64,000 nucleotides of DNA from contig JANJUX010000016.1 in assembly GCA_024710355.1 (NCBI GenBank), positions 186,001-250,000 on the forward strand, given 5' to 3'. Within the stretch, counting starts at the first letter, position 1; each line of letters begins with the position of its first letter. Made by a program: the position numbers and the translations under genes. Shown in pieces: positions 1-6,862 of this stretch. This DNA comes from Candidatus Rifleibacteriota bacterium (lineage in GTDB: Bacteria > Muiribacteriota > Ozemobacteria > Ozemobacterales > Ozemobacteraceae). Below the pieces are notes generated by a model. The model made no database searches. It had not been told where the DNA came from and saw only the letters and a list, made by a program, of their open reading frames with translations.

Positions 1-839
1 TGCGGGATCTTCTCGACCACCTTTCGCACGAAGACAGAAAGGAGTGCGTCGACGAACTGGCGCGGCTCGAAATCTCGGAAAAAAATGCCGACCAGGTGTA
101 CAACATCATCAGAGTGCTTGAAACCGGCCTTGACGTCAACATGGCCATTCAGGTAAGAGCCATCTGCAGAAAACTCGAGTTGCAGTTTCCCGGTAAATTC
201 TCTTTTGAGTTTCTGACTTCTCAACCTGTAATCAAGCACCTTCTGCGGCCTGAAGCCGAAGACACGGGTGCGGCAGAAACCCTGCCGAACTTTAAAATCT
301 GCCCGTTCTGCACCGAAAACGTTCCCATCGGTGCCACTGAATGCCGTTTCTGCAAAGCTTCATTCGAAAACCACCTGTGCCAGAGCTGTGGGCAGCACAG
401 CTATGAATCGATGTTCTGCATCTGGTGCGGGTCCCTGATGCGAAACCCCACCTGGCAGAAAGCGCCGCTGACAAGAAGAGCGACCGCAGTTCTTATCGAT
501 GCGGCAGTTTTTGCCATGCCGCTGCTTCTTGCAGAACATTATTTTGCCAATCAGATTCCCATAAACCAGATGATGCTGGCGGCAACGGCAGTTTACCTGA
601 CGTTTATCCTGATGGGCTCTTCTCCTGGCAAGCGTGCAACCGGCCTTTTTGTTTTCAACTCTGCCAAAGGCAGCCAGGCCGGCCTGCTGCAGGTTATTTT
701 TCGCGAACTGCCATGCCGGCTTCTGTCTTTAATGCTTCTCGGGCTAGGTTTTTTCTGGGGTCTTTTCGACGAGAACGGCCAGACATGGCACGATATTGTC
801 ACGAAATCCGTTGTCGTCCAGAAAAACGATCAACCCTGA
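1..839 (+). CDS. Zinc-ribbon and RDD-domain membrane protein (5' end cut off)
   Basis: The frame is open to the left window edge with no stop, so the true start lies outside; a GTG at 96 is the first possible start inside. The visible part has an N-terminal helical region, then two CxxC-type zinc ribbons (CPFCTENVP, CRFCKASF, CQSCGQH, CIWCGS). These are followed by an RDD domain with about three hydrophobic segments: 'RRATAVLIDAAVF' opens it and 'GSSPGKRATGLFV' is the typical second conserved block, ending in 'QTWHDIVTKSVVV'. RDD proteins are small integral membrane proteins, some implicated in ion transport, but function is not assignable from sequence. Its last 10 bases overlap the end of the convergent psuG gene. 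The family call is solid; the function is unknown. Confidence 0.85.
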   Translation, partial: RDLLDHLSHEDRKECVDELARLEISEKNADQVYNIIRVLETGLDVNMAIQVRAICRKLELQFPGKFSFEFLTSQPVIKHLLRPEAEDTGAAETLPNFKICPFCTENVPIGATECRFCKASFENHLCQSCGQHSYESMFCIWCGSLMRNPTWQKAPLTRRATAVLIDAAVFAMPLLLAEHYFANQIPINQMMLAATAVYLTFILMGSSPGKRATGLFVFNSAKGSQAGLLQVIFRELPCRLLSLMLLGLGFFWGLFDENGQTWHDIVTKSVVVQKNDQP

Positions 840-1762
840 AGTTTCGCAAACTCGACCGCAATCTGCGTGCACACACTGGCATTGTTCTTAACCAGTTCAA
901 TATTGGTTTTCAAGCTTTCTCCGGCGGTGATTTCGTTAAGTTTGCCGAGCAGAAAAGGGGTTACCGCCTGGCCGATTATGCCTTTTTTTCCGGCCTCTTC
1001 GACAGCCTGGTCGATGCACTTCTCAATCTTGTCCCTGTCAAGGGCGGCATTTTCCGGAACCGGATTCCCGAGTAGAACCCCGCCTCTGTAACCCATAGCC
1101 TGGGCCTGATAAAAAATCGCCGCCGCCTCGCCGGCATTTTCTAATCTTTGCGGCACCCTGACGCCGCTGGAACGATAATAAAACGCGGGCATTTCGTCTG
1201 TACGGTAGCCAAGCACCGGCACGCCAAGGGTTTCGAGGTATTCCATGGTGAGGGGAATATCGAGAATGGCCTTTGCTCCAGCGCAGACGACCAGAACCGG
1301 AGTATGTACAAATTCAGGCAGATCGGCCGAAATATCGAAGGTCTCACTGGCACCACGGTGCACACCGCCAATACCGCCAGTCGCAAAAAAGCGTATGCCG
1401 GCAAGGTTGGCACAGATCATTGTTGCAGAAACAGTTGTGGCGGCACTCTGCTTCAGAGCGACGACCGTTGGAAGATCGCGCCGCGACGCCTTGCGAATAT
1501 CCCTTGAGGTGCCGAGAAACTCAAGATCCTGGTCATCCAGACCAATCTTGACCACGCCGCTGATTATGGCAATAGTCGCCGGAATCCCGCCGTTATCTCT
1601 TACAGTTTTCTCAAGAAGCTTCGCCGTTTCGACATTCTGCGGGTACGGCATGCCGTGTGAAATAATCGTGGACTCGAGGGCAACGACCGCCTGCTTCCTG
1701 GCAAGAGCTTCTCTAACCTCTTTTTTGATTACCATTTCCCTGAATTGCATTTCCGGCTCCAT
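830..1762 (-). CDS. psuG: Pseudouridine-5'-phosphate glycosidase
   Basis: Splits pseudouridine 5'-phosphate into uracil and ribose 5-phosphate in the cytoplasm, the second step of pseudouridine catabolism. The 310-residue length fits the family. The conserved block 'ALESTIISHGMPYP' carries the catalytic Glu30, 'VCAGAKAILDIP' carries the Schiff-base Lys164, and 'FFATGGIGGVHRGA' and 'LLGNPVPENAALD' are family signatures. The ATG directly abuts the stop codon of the upstream Cys-rich gene (TAA then ATG), so the two are probably co-transcribed and translationally coupled. No psuK kinase gene is in view, so the source of the phosphorylated substrate here is unknown. It overlaps the RDD gene tail to tail by 10 bases. 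Confidence 0.95.
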   Translation of the reverse strand: MEPEMQFREMVIKKEVREALARKQAVVALESTIISHGMPYPQNVETAKLLEKTVRDNGGIPATIAIISGVVKIGLDDQDLEFLGTSRDIRKASRRDLPTVVALKQSAATTVSATMICANLAGIRFFATGGIGGVHRGASETFDISADLPEFVHTPVLVVCAGAKAILDIPLTMEYLETLGVPVLGYRTDEMPAFYYRSSGVRVPQRLENAGEAAAIFYQAQAMGYRGGVLLGNPVPENAALDRDKIEKCIDQAVEEAGKKGIIGQAVTPFLLGKLNEITAGESLKTNIELVKNNASVCTQIAVEFAKLQG

Positions 1763-2209
1763 TTATTGAGATTTTTTCAAATAAGGACACTTCAAGCGCT
1801 GACACATATCACTGCTGCTGCATCTGCCGCCAACAATCATCACGGCCCAGTGGGGCGGCTCGTAATCATCAGCTTCGGCCACAAGTTCTTCAATCTTTTT
1901 TTCGTCCTCGGCAGACAGAACCACATCGTCGGTTGCAAAATATGACGAATTACACCAGTAAACGTAGGTTATCTCCGGCAGATCGTCGGCATGTAGACTC
2001 GTCGCCTGAAAGTCGCCGCAGGCATCGCATACAAGAATCAGCTCCGGTCCGGAAGGCAAAAGCTTGCGTCCGGGGCAGCGGCATTTCTGGCATTCCCCTG
2101 CGAAAACCCTGAACCTGGTATATTGAGTGCGGTCCGGCATCGGGTCTTCGGATTCGCCAAAGCCCATAACGACAACTTTTCTACCGTCTACAGTAAGCAT
2201 AGCACTCAC
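1763..2209 (-). CDS. Cysteine-rich hypothetical protein upstream of psuG
   Basis: A 148-residue protein I do not recognise. It has a probable zinc ribbon (CQKCRC ... CDACGD, residues about 39-63) and a second C-terminal cysteine cluster (GGRCSSSDMCQRLKCPYL) near the end, with an acidic stretch between. It looks cytoplasmic, with no signal peptide or membrane segment. The start is GTG at 2209; an ATG three codons in (2200) with GGTGAG upstream is an equally good alternative. It abuts psuG in a two-gene operon with a good sigma-70-like promoter 20 bases upstream. A role linked to nucleoside or RNA turnover would be guilt by association only. Confidence 0.7.
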   Translation of the reverse strand: MSAMLTVDGRKVVVMGFGESEDPMPDRTQYTRFRVFAGECQKCRCPGRKLLPSGPELILVCDACGDFQATSLHADDLPEITYVYWCNSSYFATDDVVLSAEDEKKIEELVAEADDYEPPHWAVMIVGGRCSSSDMCQRLKCPYLKKSQ

Positions 2210-2229
2210 CCGCCCGCTGAAGATCGCTG

Positions 2230-2259
2230 ATTATAATCCCTGCGACAGGCAAAAAACAA
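2230..2259 (-). promoter_or_regulatory. Sigma-70-like promoter for the Cys-rich gene and psuG
   Basis: Read on the minus strand: TTGTTT (2259-2254), an 18-base spacer, then a consensus TATAAT (2235-2230), 20 bases before the GTG start at 2209. The -10 is perfect; the -35 is weak. Confidence 0.5.
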
Positions 2260-2799
2260 CATGCAGTTTTTATCATTTTTTAAATACAAGCAAACATTCC
2301 GCGAAACACAACCAATTATCACTATTCAGATAATCAGCAGAATAGCAGATTTGCACCAATACTTTCCCAAAACGCCCGGACACTATAATTCAATTCATCA
2401 ACCCAGATGGCGCAACCCGGGCTCGAGAGAAACCACAAATAACTCAAACTTCTCCGATAAACTCGGCATTGAACCGGCGAAAGTAATAACTTACGCATCG
2501 CCTCTTCGTTCTTCTGCCTGACCTTCACGATCCCCCCTCTCTGGGATGTGAACGCATGAATGACGACAAAACTCAGAATTCAAAACTGGCAAAGCAATGA
2601 CATGGACACCGGTACATTGCCGCAAAAAAACTTTTGCCGCACAGTTGAAAGGTCTGCGGCGGCAAGGATATTTTTCTGAAAATTTTCGCGCGCCGCAATT
2701 TTTCCTTTTTTTCTATTTCCAACTCTTCCCACATCTGCCGTCTCGTGCTTCAGATTTTAAACTCCACGCCCCTTCCAAGCCTAACACTTCACCTCGCAC
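2260..2799. other. Gene-free AT-rich spacer
   Basis: About 540 bases without a convincing gene. Short open frames exist on both strands, for example a 64-codon frame at 2334-2528 minus, but none has both a good ribosome binding site and a recognisable product. The segment leads into the repeat tract that follows. No RNA gene was recognised. Confidence 0.5.
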
Positions 2800-3190
2800 A
2801 TTTTGTCTTACCTTATCCTGATCTTATCTGATCTTACCGTACCCGATCTCATCTTATCTGATCTTACCTTACCCGATCTCACCTTATCTGGTCTTATCTG
2901 ATCTTATTCTTAACCTGCCTTACATCTCGGATCCCACACCTCACGTCTCGTATCTCGTATCTTAATTATCTTATATCTTATACCTTATGCCTTATGCCCC
3001 ACACCTCGCACTTGACATCTCAGACCTCAGACCTCAGATCTCAGATCTCATATCTCAAATACCAAATCTCTGACCCCAGACCTTTGATTACCCGATCACT
3101 CAAATTCCAATTTTCCGATCTCACAATTTCAGGTCCGAGATCCAGGATCCGGGACCCCAAATTTCTCGATCGACTGAACAACCAAACGAC
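2800..3190. repeat. Degenerate short-period repeat tract (core ATCTY)
   Basis: Roughly 390 bases built from variations of one short word. At 2821-2850 and 2851-2880 there are two tandem 30-base units that differ at one position (g/t at unit position 19); each contains words such as ATCTTATCTG and ACCCGATCTC. A diverged third copy follows from 2881. From about 2945 the period becomes 7 (GTCTCGT, ATCTCGT, ATCTTAT, ACCTTAT, GCCTTAT), and at 3017-3058 it is a clean run of 7-mers (ATCTCAG, ACCTCAG, ACCTCAG, ATCTCAG, ATCTCAT, ATCTCAA). The plus strand is strongly C/T-biased. It is non-coding; peptides read through it are simply repeat translations. It recalls the heptameric STRR repeats of cyanobacteria only in general form. 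Confidence 0.8.
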
Positions 3191-3292
3191 CTACCACCTA
3201 CCGATCTGCCGCCCACCGCCTCCTCCAGCTCGGCGCATTTAAATTTTAATTTATAATTTTTCACAATCATTTTCACGGCAATCCACGCGCCC

Positions 3293-3337
3293 AACAACGT
3301 TTTAAATAAAAAATGATTTTTTATTTAAAACGTTGTT
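3293..3337. repeat. Perfect 45-nt AT-rich palindrome (hairpin)
   Basis: Two exactly complementary 21-base arms (3293-3313 and 3317-3337) separated by TGA. The outer parts are AACAACGTTTTAAA and TTTAAAACGTTGTT, and the inner parts are A-tract against T-tract. It lies between the repeat tract and the terminator of the gene ending at 3550. It could be a bidirectional terminator-like or protein-binding structure, or a cruciform. It is not flanked by a transposase gene, so I see no reason to call it an insertion sequence end. Confidence 0.75.
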
Positions 3338-3478
3338 CCCTGTTTTCGCTACAACAAACAAAGCATTCGTCTATAAATAAATATTCATTTATATTTTTCG
3401 CCTTTTTACGTTCTATACAAGGTCGATTTTTTGCCATAAAAACCAGTTTGATCCCGCTGATATTTTATTTTGTTTGTG

Positions 3479-3524
3479 AAAAAAACACAGAACCCCCGCA
3501 GAATACTCTGCGGGGGTTCTGTGT
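3479..3524 (-). terminator. Rho-independent terminator of the Pro/Lys/Glu-rich protein gene
   Basis: A perfect 18-bp stem (3485-3502 with 3507-3524, GC core CCCCCGC) and a 4-nt loop. On the minus strand it is followed by seven T residues (3485-3479). It sits 25 bases after the stop of the gene ending at 3550. Confidence 0.9.
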
Positions 3525-3549
3525 CGCGCTCTATTGCGACGTTTTCAAT

Positions 3550-4725
3550 CTATTCCGCCTTGATCAGGCCCTGTTTAAGCATTGAGTCAATTCTGGCGCT
3601 GAAGCTGCTGCCGGAACCACTGTAATAAGGCTTCAGGCCGAGGTCGGTCGCGGAAGCTTCAACTTCAGTTGTAGTTGCAGCTTCCGCTTCAGGAGCAGAT
3701 TCTACGACATCCTGTTCTACGGCCTCAACCCGCTGTTCTACAGCCACTTCGACAGTTTCGGTCTTCTCAGGAGCGGCGAGCGAATTGCTGGCCTTTTCCT
3801 GGCGCTTGTCAAACTTTTCGCACAGCTCTCTGAGAATCGAGCCCATAGCTTTCAGACTTGGTGAAAGTTCTGCAGCCTTAGCTTCAACCACTTCTTCTTC
3901 ACTGACAACGGAGTTCTGGAGGCGCATCTGTCTGATTCTGGCCATCTTTGCCAGGGCAAGCGTGAAAGGCTTTTCCAAAGAGGGTTCAGCCACGGGTGTG
4001 ACTGCGTCGACAGGCTGGCTTTCTTCTTCGGAAGTCGTGGCGGGTTCGACAACTGCAGTCTCGGGACGGATCTTCTCTTCTAACGAGAGGGAGATCGCCT
4101 TGTCGTTTTCAGATTTTTCAATAACGGCTTTTCCGTCGTCAAAGCTCAATTTGAGGGGCTGGGAGAACCAGTTCCACTCTGCCGGAATCTCAGTCGGCAC
4201 GGGTTCGACAGTTTTTGTGGTTTTTCTGGCCTTTTTTACTGTTTTAGGCTGTTTTTCGGCTTTTTTGCCTACTTTAGGCGCTTTTTCTTCTTTTTCAACT
4301 TTTTTTTCAACTTTTTTTTCAACCGGAGCAGCAACTGGCTTCACTTTTTCGACCACGGGAGCCGAAACCGCTTCTTTTTCCGGGGCTTTCTCAACGGGCG
4401 CTTCGGTAACAATCTTAACTTCCGCGGCATTGATATCAGCAGGGACATTCTCTACCGCTGCAGACGCCTGGGGCTCAGCTTTGATTTCTGCCGGCTGAAG
4501 CTCGGGTGTGGCAGACTGCGGTCTGGCAATCTTTTTAACCGGTGGAGGTGCCACAATTTTGGGCATTGCCGGTGGCATGACAGGAGCCTCCAGTGCCTGC
4601 ACAGCTCCTCTCATGGTGTATTTGTCCGACCAGAGCTGAACTGCCAGAAAACTGGCTGATAAAATAAACAACACTCCGAGGGCCAGCAGAAATGGCAGCC
4701 CTTTTTGTCGTTTCAATAATCGCAT
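3550..4725 (-). CDS. Membrane-anchored Pro/Lys/Glu-rich low-complexity protein
   Basis: A 391-residue protein from the ATG at 4725, chosen because GGAAGG lies 6 bases upstream; an in-frame GTG at 4755 lacks this. A basic N-terminus (MRLLKRQKG) leads into one hydrophobic segment (about residues 9-30), so it is probably anchored in the inner membrane with the rest outside. The body is low complexity: proline-rich, then Lys/Glu repeats (VEKKVEKKVEKEEK), then acidic. An ordered part is suggested at 'PFTLALAKMARIRQMR ... SPSLKAMGSILREL'. The same pattern occurs in the secreted protein at 19351-20076. I do not recognise a family; the architecture recalls periplasm-spanning or TonB-like linkers, without a TonB domain. 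Confidence 0.7.
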   Translation of the reverse strand: MRLLKRQKGLPFLLALGVLFILSASFLAVQLWSDKYTMRGAVQALEAPVMPPAMPKIVAPPPVKKIARPQSATPELQPAEIKAEPQASAAVENVPADINAAEVKIVTEAPVEKAPEKEAVSAPVVEKVKPVAAPVEKKVEKKVEKEEKAPKVGKKAEKQPKTVKKARKTTKTVEPVPTEIPAEWNWFSQPLKLSFDDGKAVIEKSENDKAISLSLEEKIRPETAVVEPATTSEEESQPVDAVTPVAEPSLEKPFTLALAKMARIRQMRLQNSVVSEEEVVEAKAAELSPSLKAMGSILRELCEKFDKRQEKASNSLAAPEKTETVEVAVEQRVEAVEQDVVESAPEAEAATTTEVEASATDLGLKPYYSGSGSSFSARIDSMLKQGLIKAE

Positions 4726-4782
4726 GGGTAACCTTCCAGAAGGATTAATTACCACAAAGACAACAACTCAGCCAGTCCCAGG

Positions 4783-4811
4783 ATCAAAGATCACAGAAAC
4801 AGCTGAGTCAA
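4783..4811 (-). promoter_or_regulatory. Possible promoter for the low-complexity anchored protein
   Basis: Minus strand TTGACT (4811-4806), 17-base spacer, TTTGAT (4788-4783). The -35 is good and the -10 matches 4 of 6. It lies between the efp terminator and the ATG at 4725. Confidence 0.3.
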
Positions 4812-4826
4812 TGCTCGCCGAAAGCT

Positions 4827-4853
4827 GAAAAAAAGCCAACAGGCTTATTTTTT
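4827..4853 (-). terminator. Probable efp terminator overlapping its stop codon
   Basis: Minus strand AAGCC-TGTT-GGCTT followed by TTTTTTT. The stem extends through A/T pairs after one mismatch, and the TAA stop of efp (4847-4845) lies inside the structure. The stem is short, hence moderate confidence. Confidence 0.5.
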
Positions 4854-5411
4854 CATGCGCTCAAGGTATTCGCCAGTTCTGGTGTCTACCCTGATAAATT
4901 CTCCAGCTTCGATGAACATGGGTACATTCACAACATGGCCGCCGGCACAGACGACCGGTTTGTTTGTACCGCTGGCTGAATTGCCTCTGACGTTAGGTGG
5001 AGCTTCGATTACTTCAAGATCTACGGAAGGCGGAAGTTCAGCACCAATTGCCTTGCCTTCATAGAGCTTAACGTAAATTTCCATCTGTTCTTTGAGAAAT
5101 TTGGTCTGATCACCAAGCAGGTCCATTTCCATCTCCATCTGCTCATAGGTCTGAGTATCCATGAAGTGCAGGAAATGATCTGATGAATAGAGGTACTGCA
5201 TCAGCTTGGTTTCAACAGTTGCCTCATCGACCTTTTCAGTCGTCTGGTAACGCTGCATGAAAATAGAGCCGGTTTTAAGGCTTTTCAGCTTAGCCTGCGC
5301 CATTGCACGCCAGTTACCCGGACGAACGAACTCTATGTCGACGACCTGGCAAAGATCACCGTTATAGAGAATAACCATACCTTTTCTCAATTCATTAGCA
5401 GTAATAGCCAT
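4845..5411 (-). CDS. efp: Elongation factor P
   Basis: Binds between the ribosomal P and E sites and relieves stalling at polyproline stretches; several proteins in this window have such runs (PPPPPPP in the TIM-barrel-like protein, PPPP in FliL). The 188-residue length and three beta-barrel domains fit the family (KOW-like N-domain, 'GAELPPSVDLEVIEAPP' in the middle, 'VPMFIEAGEFIRVDTRTGEYLERMKK' at the end). The tip loop of domain I reads FVRPGNWRA: Asn33-Trp34 occupy the place where modified Lys or Arg sits in the well-studied forms (PGK or PGR). No known EF-P modifying enzyme gene is in the window. The start ATG has GGGAG 6 bases upstream. Confidence 0.96.
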   Translation of the reverse strand: MAITANELRKGMVILYNGDLCQVVDIEFVRPGNWRAMAQAKLKSLKTGSIFMQRYQTTEKVDEATVETKLMQYLYSSDHFLHFMDTQTYEQMEMEMDLLGDQTKFLKEQMEIYVKLYEGKAIGAELPPSVDLEVIEAPPNVRGNSASGTNKPVVCAGGHVVNVPMFIEAGEFIRVDTRTGEYLERMKK

Positions 5412-5443
5412 ACATGTCTCCCTGGCTGGATTTTTATCGGCAG

Positions 5444-5452
5444 ATTATAGCA
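5444..5452 (-). promoter_or_regulatory. Extended -10 promoter element of efp
   Basis: Minus strand TGCTATAAT (5452-5444), a consensus -10 with the TGn extension, 33 bases before the efp ATG. No good -35 is seen, which is usual for extended -10 promoters. Confidence 0.45.
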
Positions 5453-6052
5453 TATTTTTCACCAATACCTGCAGAGAAAATTTCTGTACACTATACAAAA
5501 AGAAATCGCACCAACATCGAACACAATAAAAAACAACGACGCTGATCACCGCACCGTATTTATCACTTTTCCGATAAAACCCGCTATCACATTTCAAAAC
5601 ACCGCATGTAACCACAAGCTGATTATCAATTAATCAAACAACACTGTTCAACCAATCTCAAGCCTCCCGGTATTCATTTTTGTGATAATAAAAAACCGAG
5701 AAACGAAAAGTTTCAAAACACGACACCTCATCACACCGCCCACCCTTTTCTCTTCATCAGATTATCGATAATCAGTTATCTGTCACAGTGACTATGACCG
5801 CCGGGCACAACAGACGTAGAGTTATTTCTTTTACCGGGGCGCCATGAACGATTATTGAAAATTCACATCCGTCTTTGATAATGAGCTGTTTTCATTTTTT
5901 ATCTTCTGGGCGACAACTATTCAGACAATGCAAAGATTTGTCTTAAACATTATTCAGATTGCTTCCGATATTTCTAAAGACACAGCAACAGGTCGAACCC
6001 TGTATGCTTCAAACAAAAGCAGAGTTCACGCACAAACAACAGGAGGCAGGTC
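5453..6052. other. Intergenic region between divergent efp and uppP
   Basis: About 600 AT-rich bases with no gene I can support. Two perfect palindromes stand close together: GATTATCGATAATC (5760-5773) and GTCAC-A-GTGAC (5782-5792). They could be operators for uppP-ftsK transcription. A TTGATA at 5875-5880 might be a -35, but the -10 is poor. Confidence 0.4.
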
Positions 6053-6859
6053 TTGGTCAGCTATATCTTTCAGGGCATTCTTCAGGGGTTAACCGAATTT
6101 CTCCCGGTTTCCAGCTCCGGGCACCTGACTTTGTTCCAGTATTTTTCCGGAATGAAGGATCTCGAAGCGAACATGCTGACCGACGTGGCGCTGCATGCCG
6201 GCACCCTTCTGGCGGTCATTTTCTTTTTTCGCGCCGACCTGCTCCCCTACCTCACCCCGGCCGGCTGGAAAGATCCGGCGAGAAGAAGAGTCGCGTTTCT
6301 CATAATCGCAGGCAGCGTTCCGACCGCCCTGATCGGACTAACTTTCAAAAACTCTTTCGAAGCCCTCTTTGCCATGCCAAAGGCCGTATGCATCGCCCTG
6401 TTCATCACGGGGCTGCTGCTGCTTGCCTCTGAAAAGCTCAAAAAGAATGTAAACTGCTGTGAACTCAGCAATCTTTCATACGCAAAAAGCATCATTGTAG
6501 GGATCGCACAGGGGCTCGCCATAACTCCCGGCATTTCCCGTTCCGGCTCGACAATTGCGACCGGGCTTCTGCTTGGACTGAAGGGCGAAGATGCGGCCCG
6601 ACTTTCTTTTCTGCTCATGATTCCTGCCGTTGGTGGCGCTACTCTTCTCGAAACCAAAGATCTGTTTGAAGCGGGTCTGCCGGCCGCCATCGACCCAGCC
6701 GGACTGATTGCCGGAACCCTTGCAGCGACGCTCACCGGTTTCCTGGCGCTCAAATTTCTCGTTTACATAATTCGCGAACAGAAACTGTCATATTTTGCCT
6801 ATTACCTCTTTCTGGTATCGATTGCCAGTCTGACTTACATTCAACTTGCGGGGAACTGA
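6053..6859 (+). CDS. uppP: Undecaprenyl-diphosphatase
   Basis: Removes a phosphate from undecaprenyl diphosphate so that the lipid carrier can be reused for peptidoglycan and other envelope polymers. It is a 268-residue polytopic membrane protein. The family motifs are present: 'LQGLTEFLPVSSSGHL' (Gln11/Glu15 of the (E/Q)xxxE motif, His24) and 'TPGISRSGSTI' (Arg163). The start is TTG at 6053, chosen because AGGAGG sits 6 bases upstream and no ATG fits. Only 3 bases separate its stop from ftsK, so the two form an operon linking lipid-carrier recycling with division and chromosome segregation genes. The name bacA is also used for this family. Confidence 0.95.
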   Translation: MVSYIFQGILQGLTEFLPVSSSGHLTLFQYFSGMKDLEANMLTDVALHAGTLLAVIFFFRADLLPYLTPAGWKDPARRRVAFLIIAGSVPTALIGLTFKNSFEALFAMPKAVCIALFITGLLLLASEKLKKNVNCCELSNLSYAKSIIVGIAQGLAITPGISRSGSTIATGLLLGLKGEDAARLSFLLMIPAVGGATLLETKDLFEAGLPAAIDPAGLIAGTLAATLTGFLALKFLVYIIREQKLSYFAYYLFLVSIASLTYIQLAGN

Positions 6860-6862
6860 AAC

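Noticed and set aside
2334..2528. 64-codon open frame on the minus strand
   Set aside because: No recognisable product, no convincing upstream signals, and no operon context; left as non-coding.
2800..3190. CRISPR array
   Set aside because: Repeats are contiguous and degenerate with 7- to 30-base periods; there are no unique spacers of constant length and no cas genes.
2994..3242. 82-codon open frame on the plus strand
   Set aside because: It is a translation of the heptamer repeats (Ser-Asp-Leu-Arg-Gln-Ile pattern) with no ribosome binding site.
3293..3337. Terminal inverted repeats of an insertion sequence
   Set aside because: The arms are 3 bases apart and no transposase gene or remnant is in view.
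3785..4498. Open frame of 237 codons opposite the low-complexity anchored protein
   Set aside because: A Ser/Thr/Phe-rich mirror image of the Glu/Ala/Lys-rich gene on the other strand; the minus-strand gene has the signal segment, start site and terminator.
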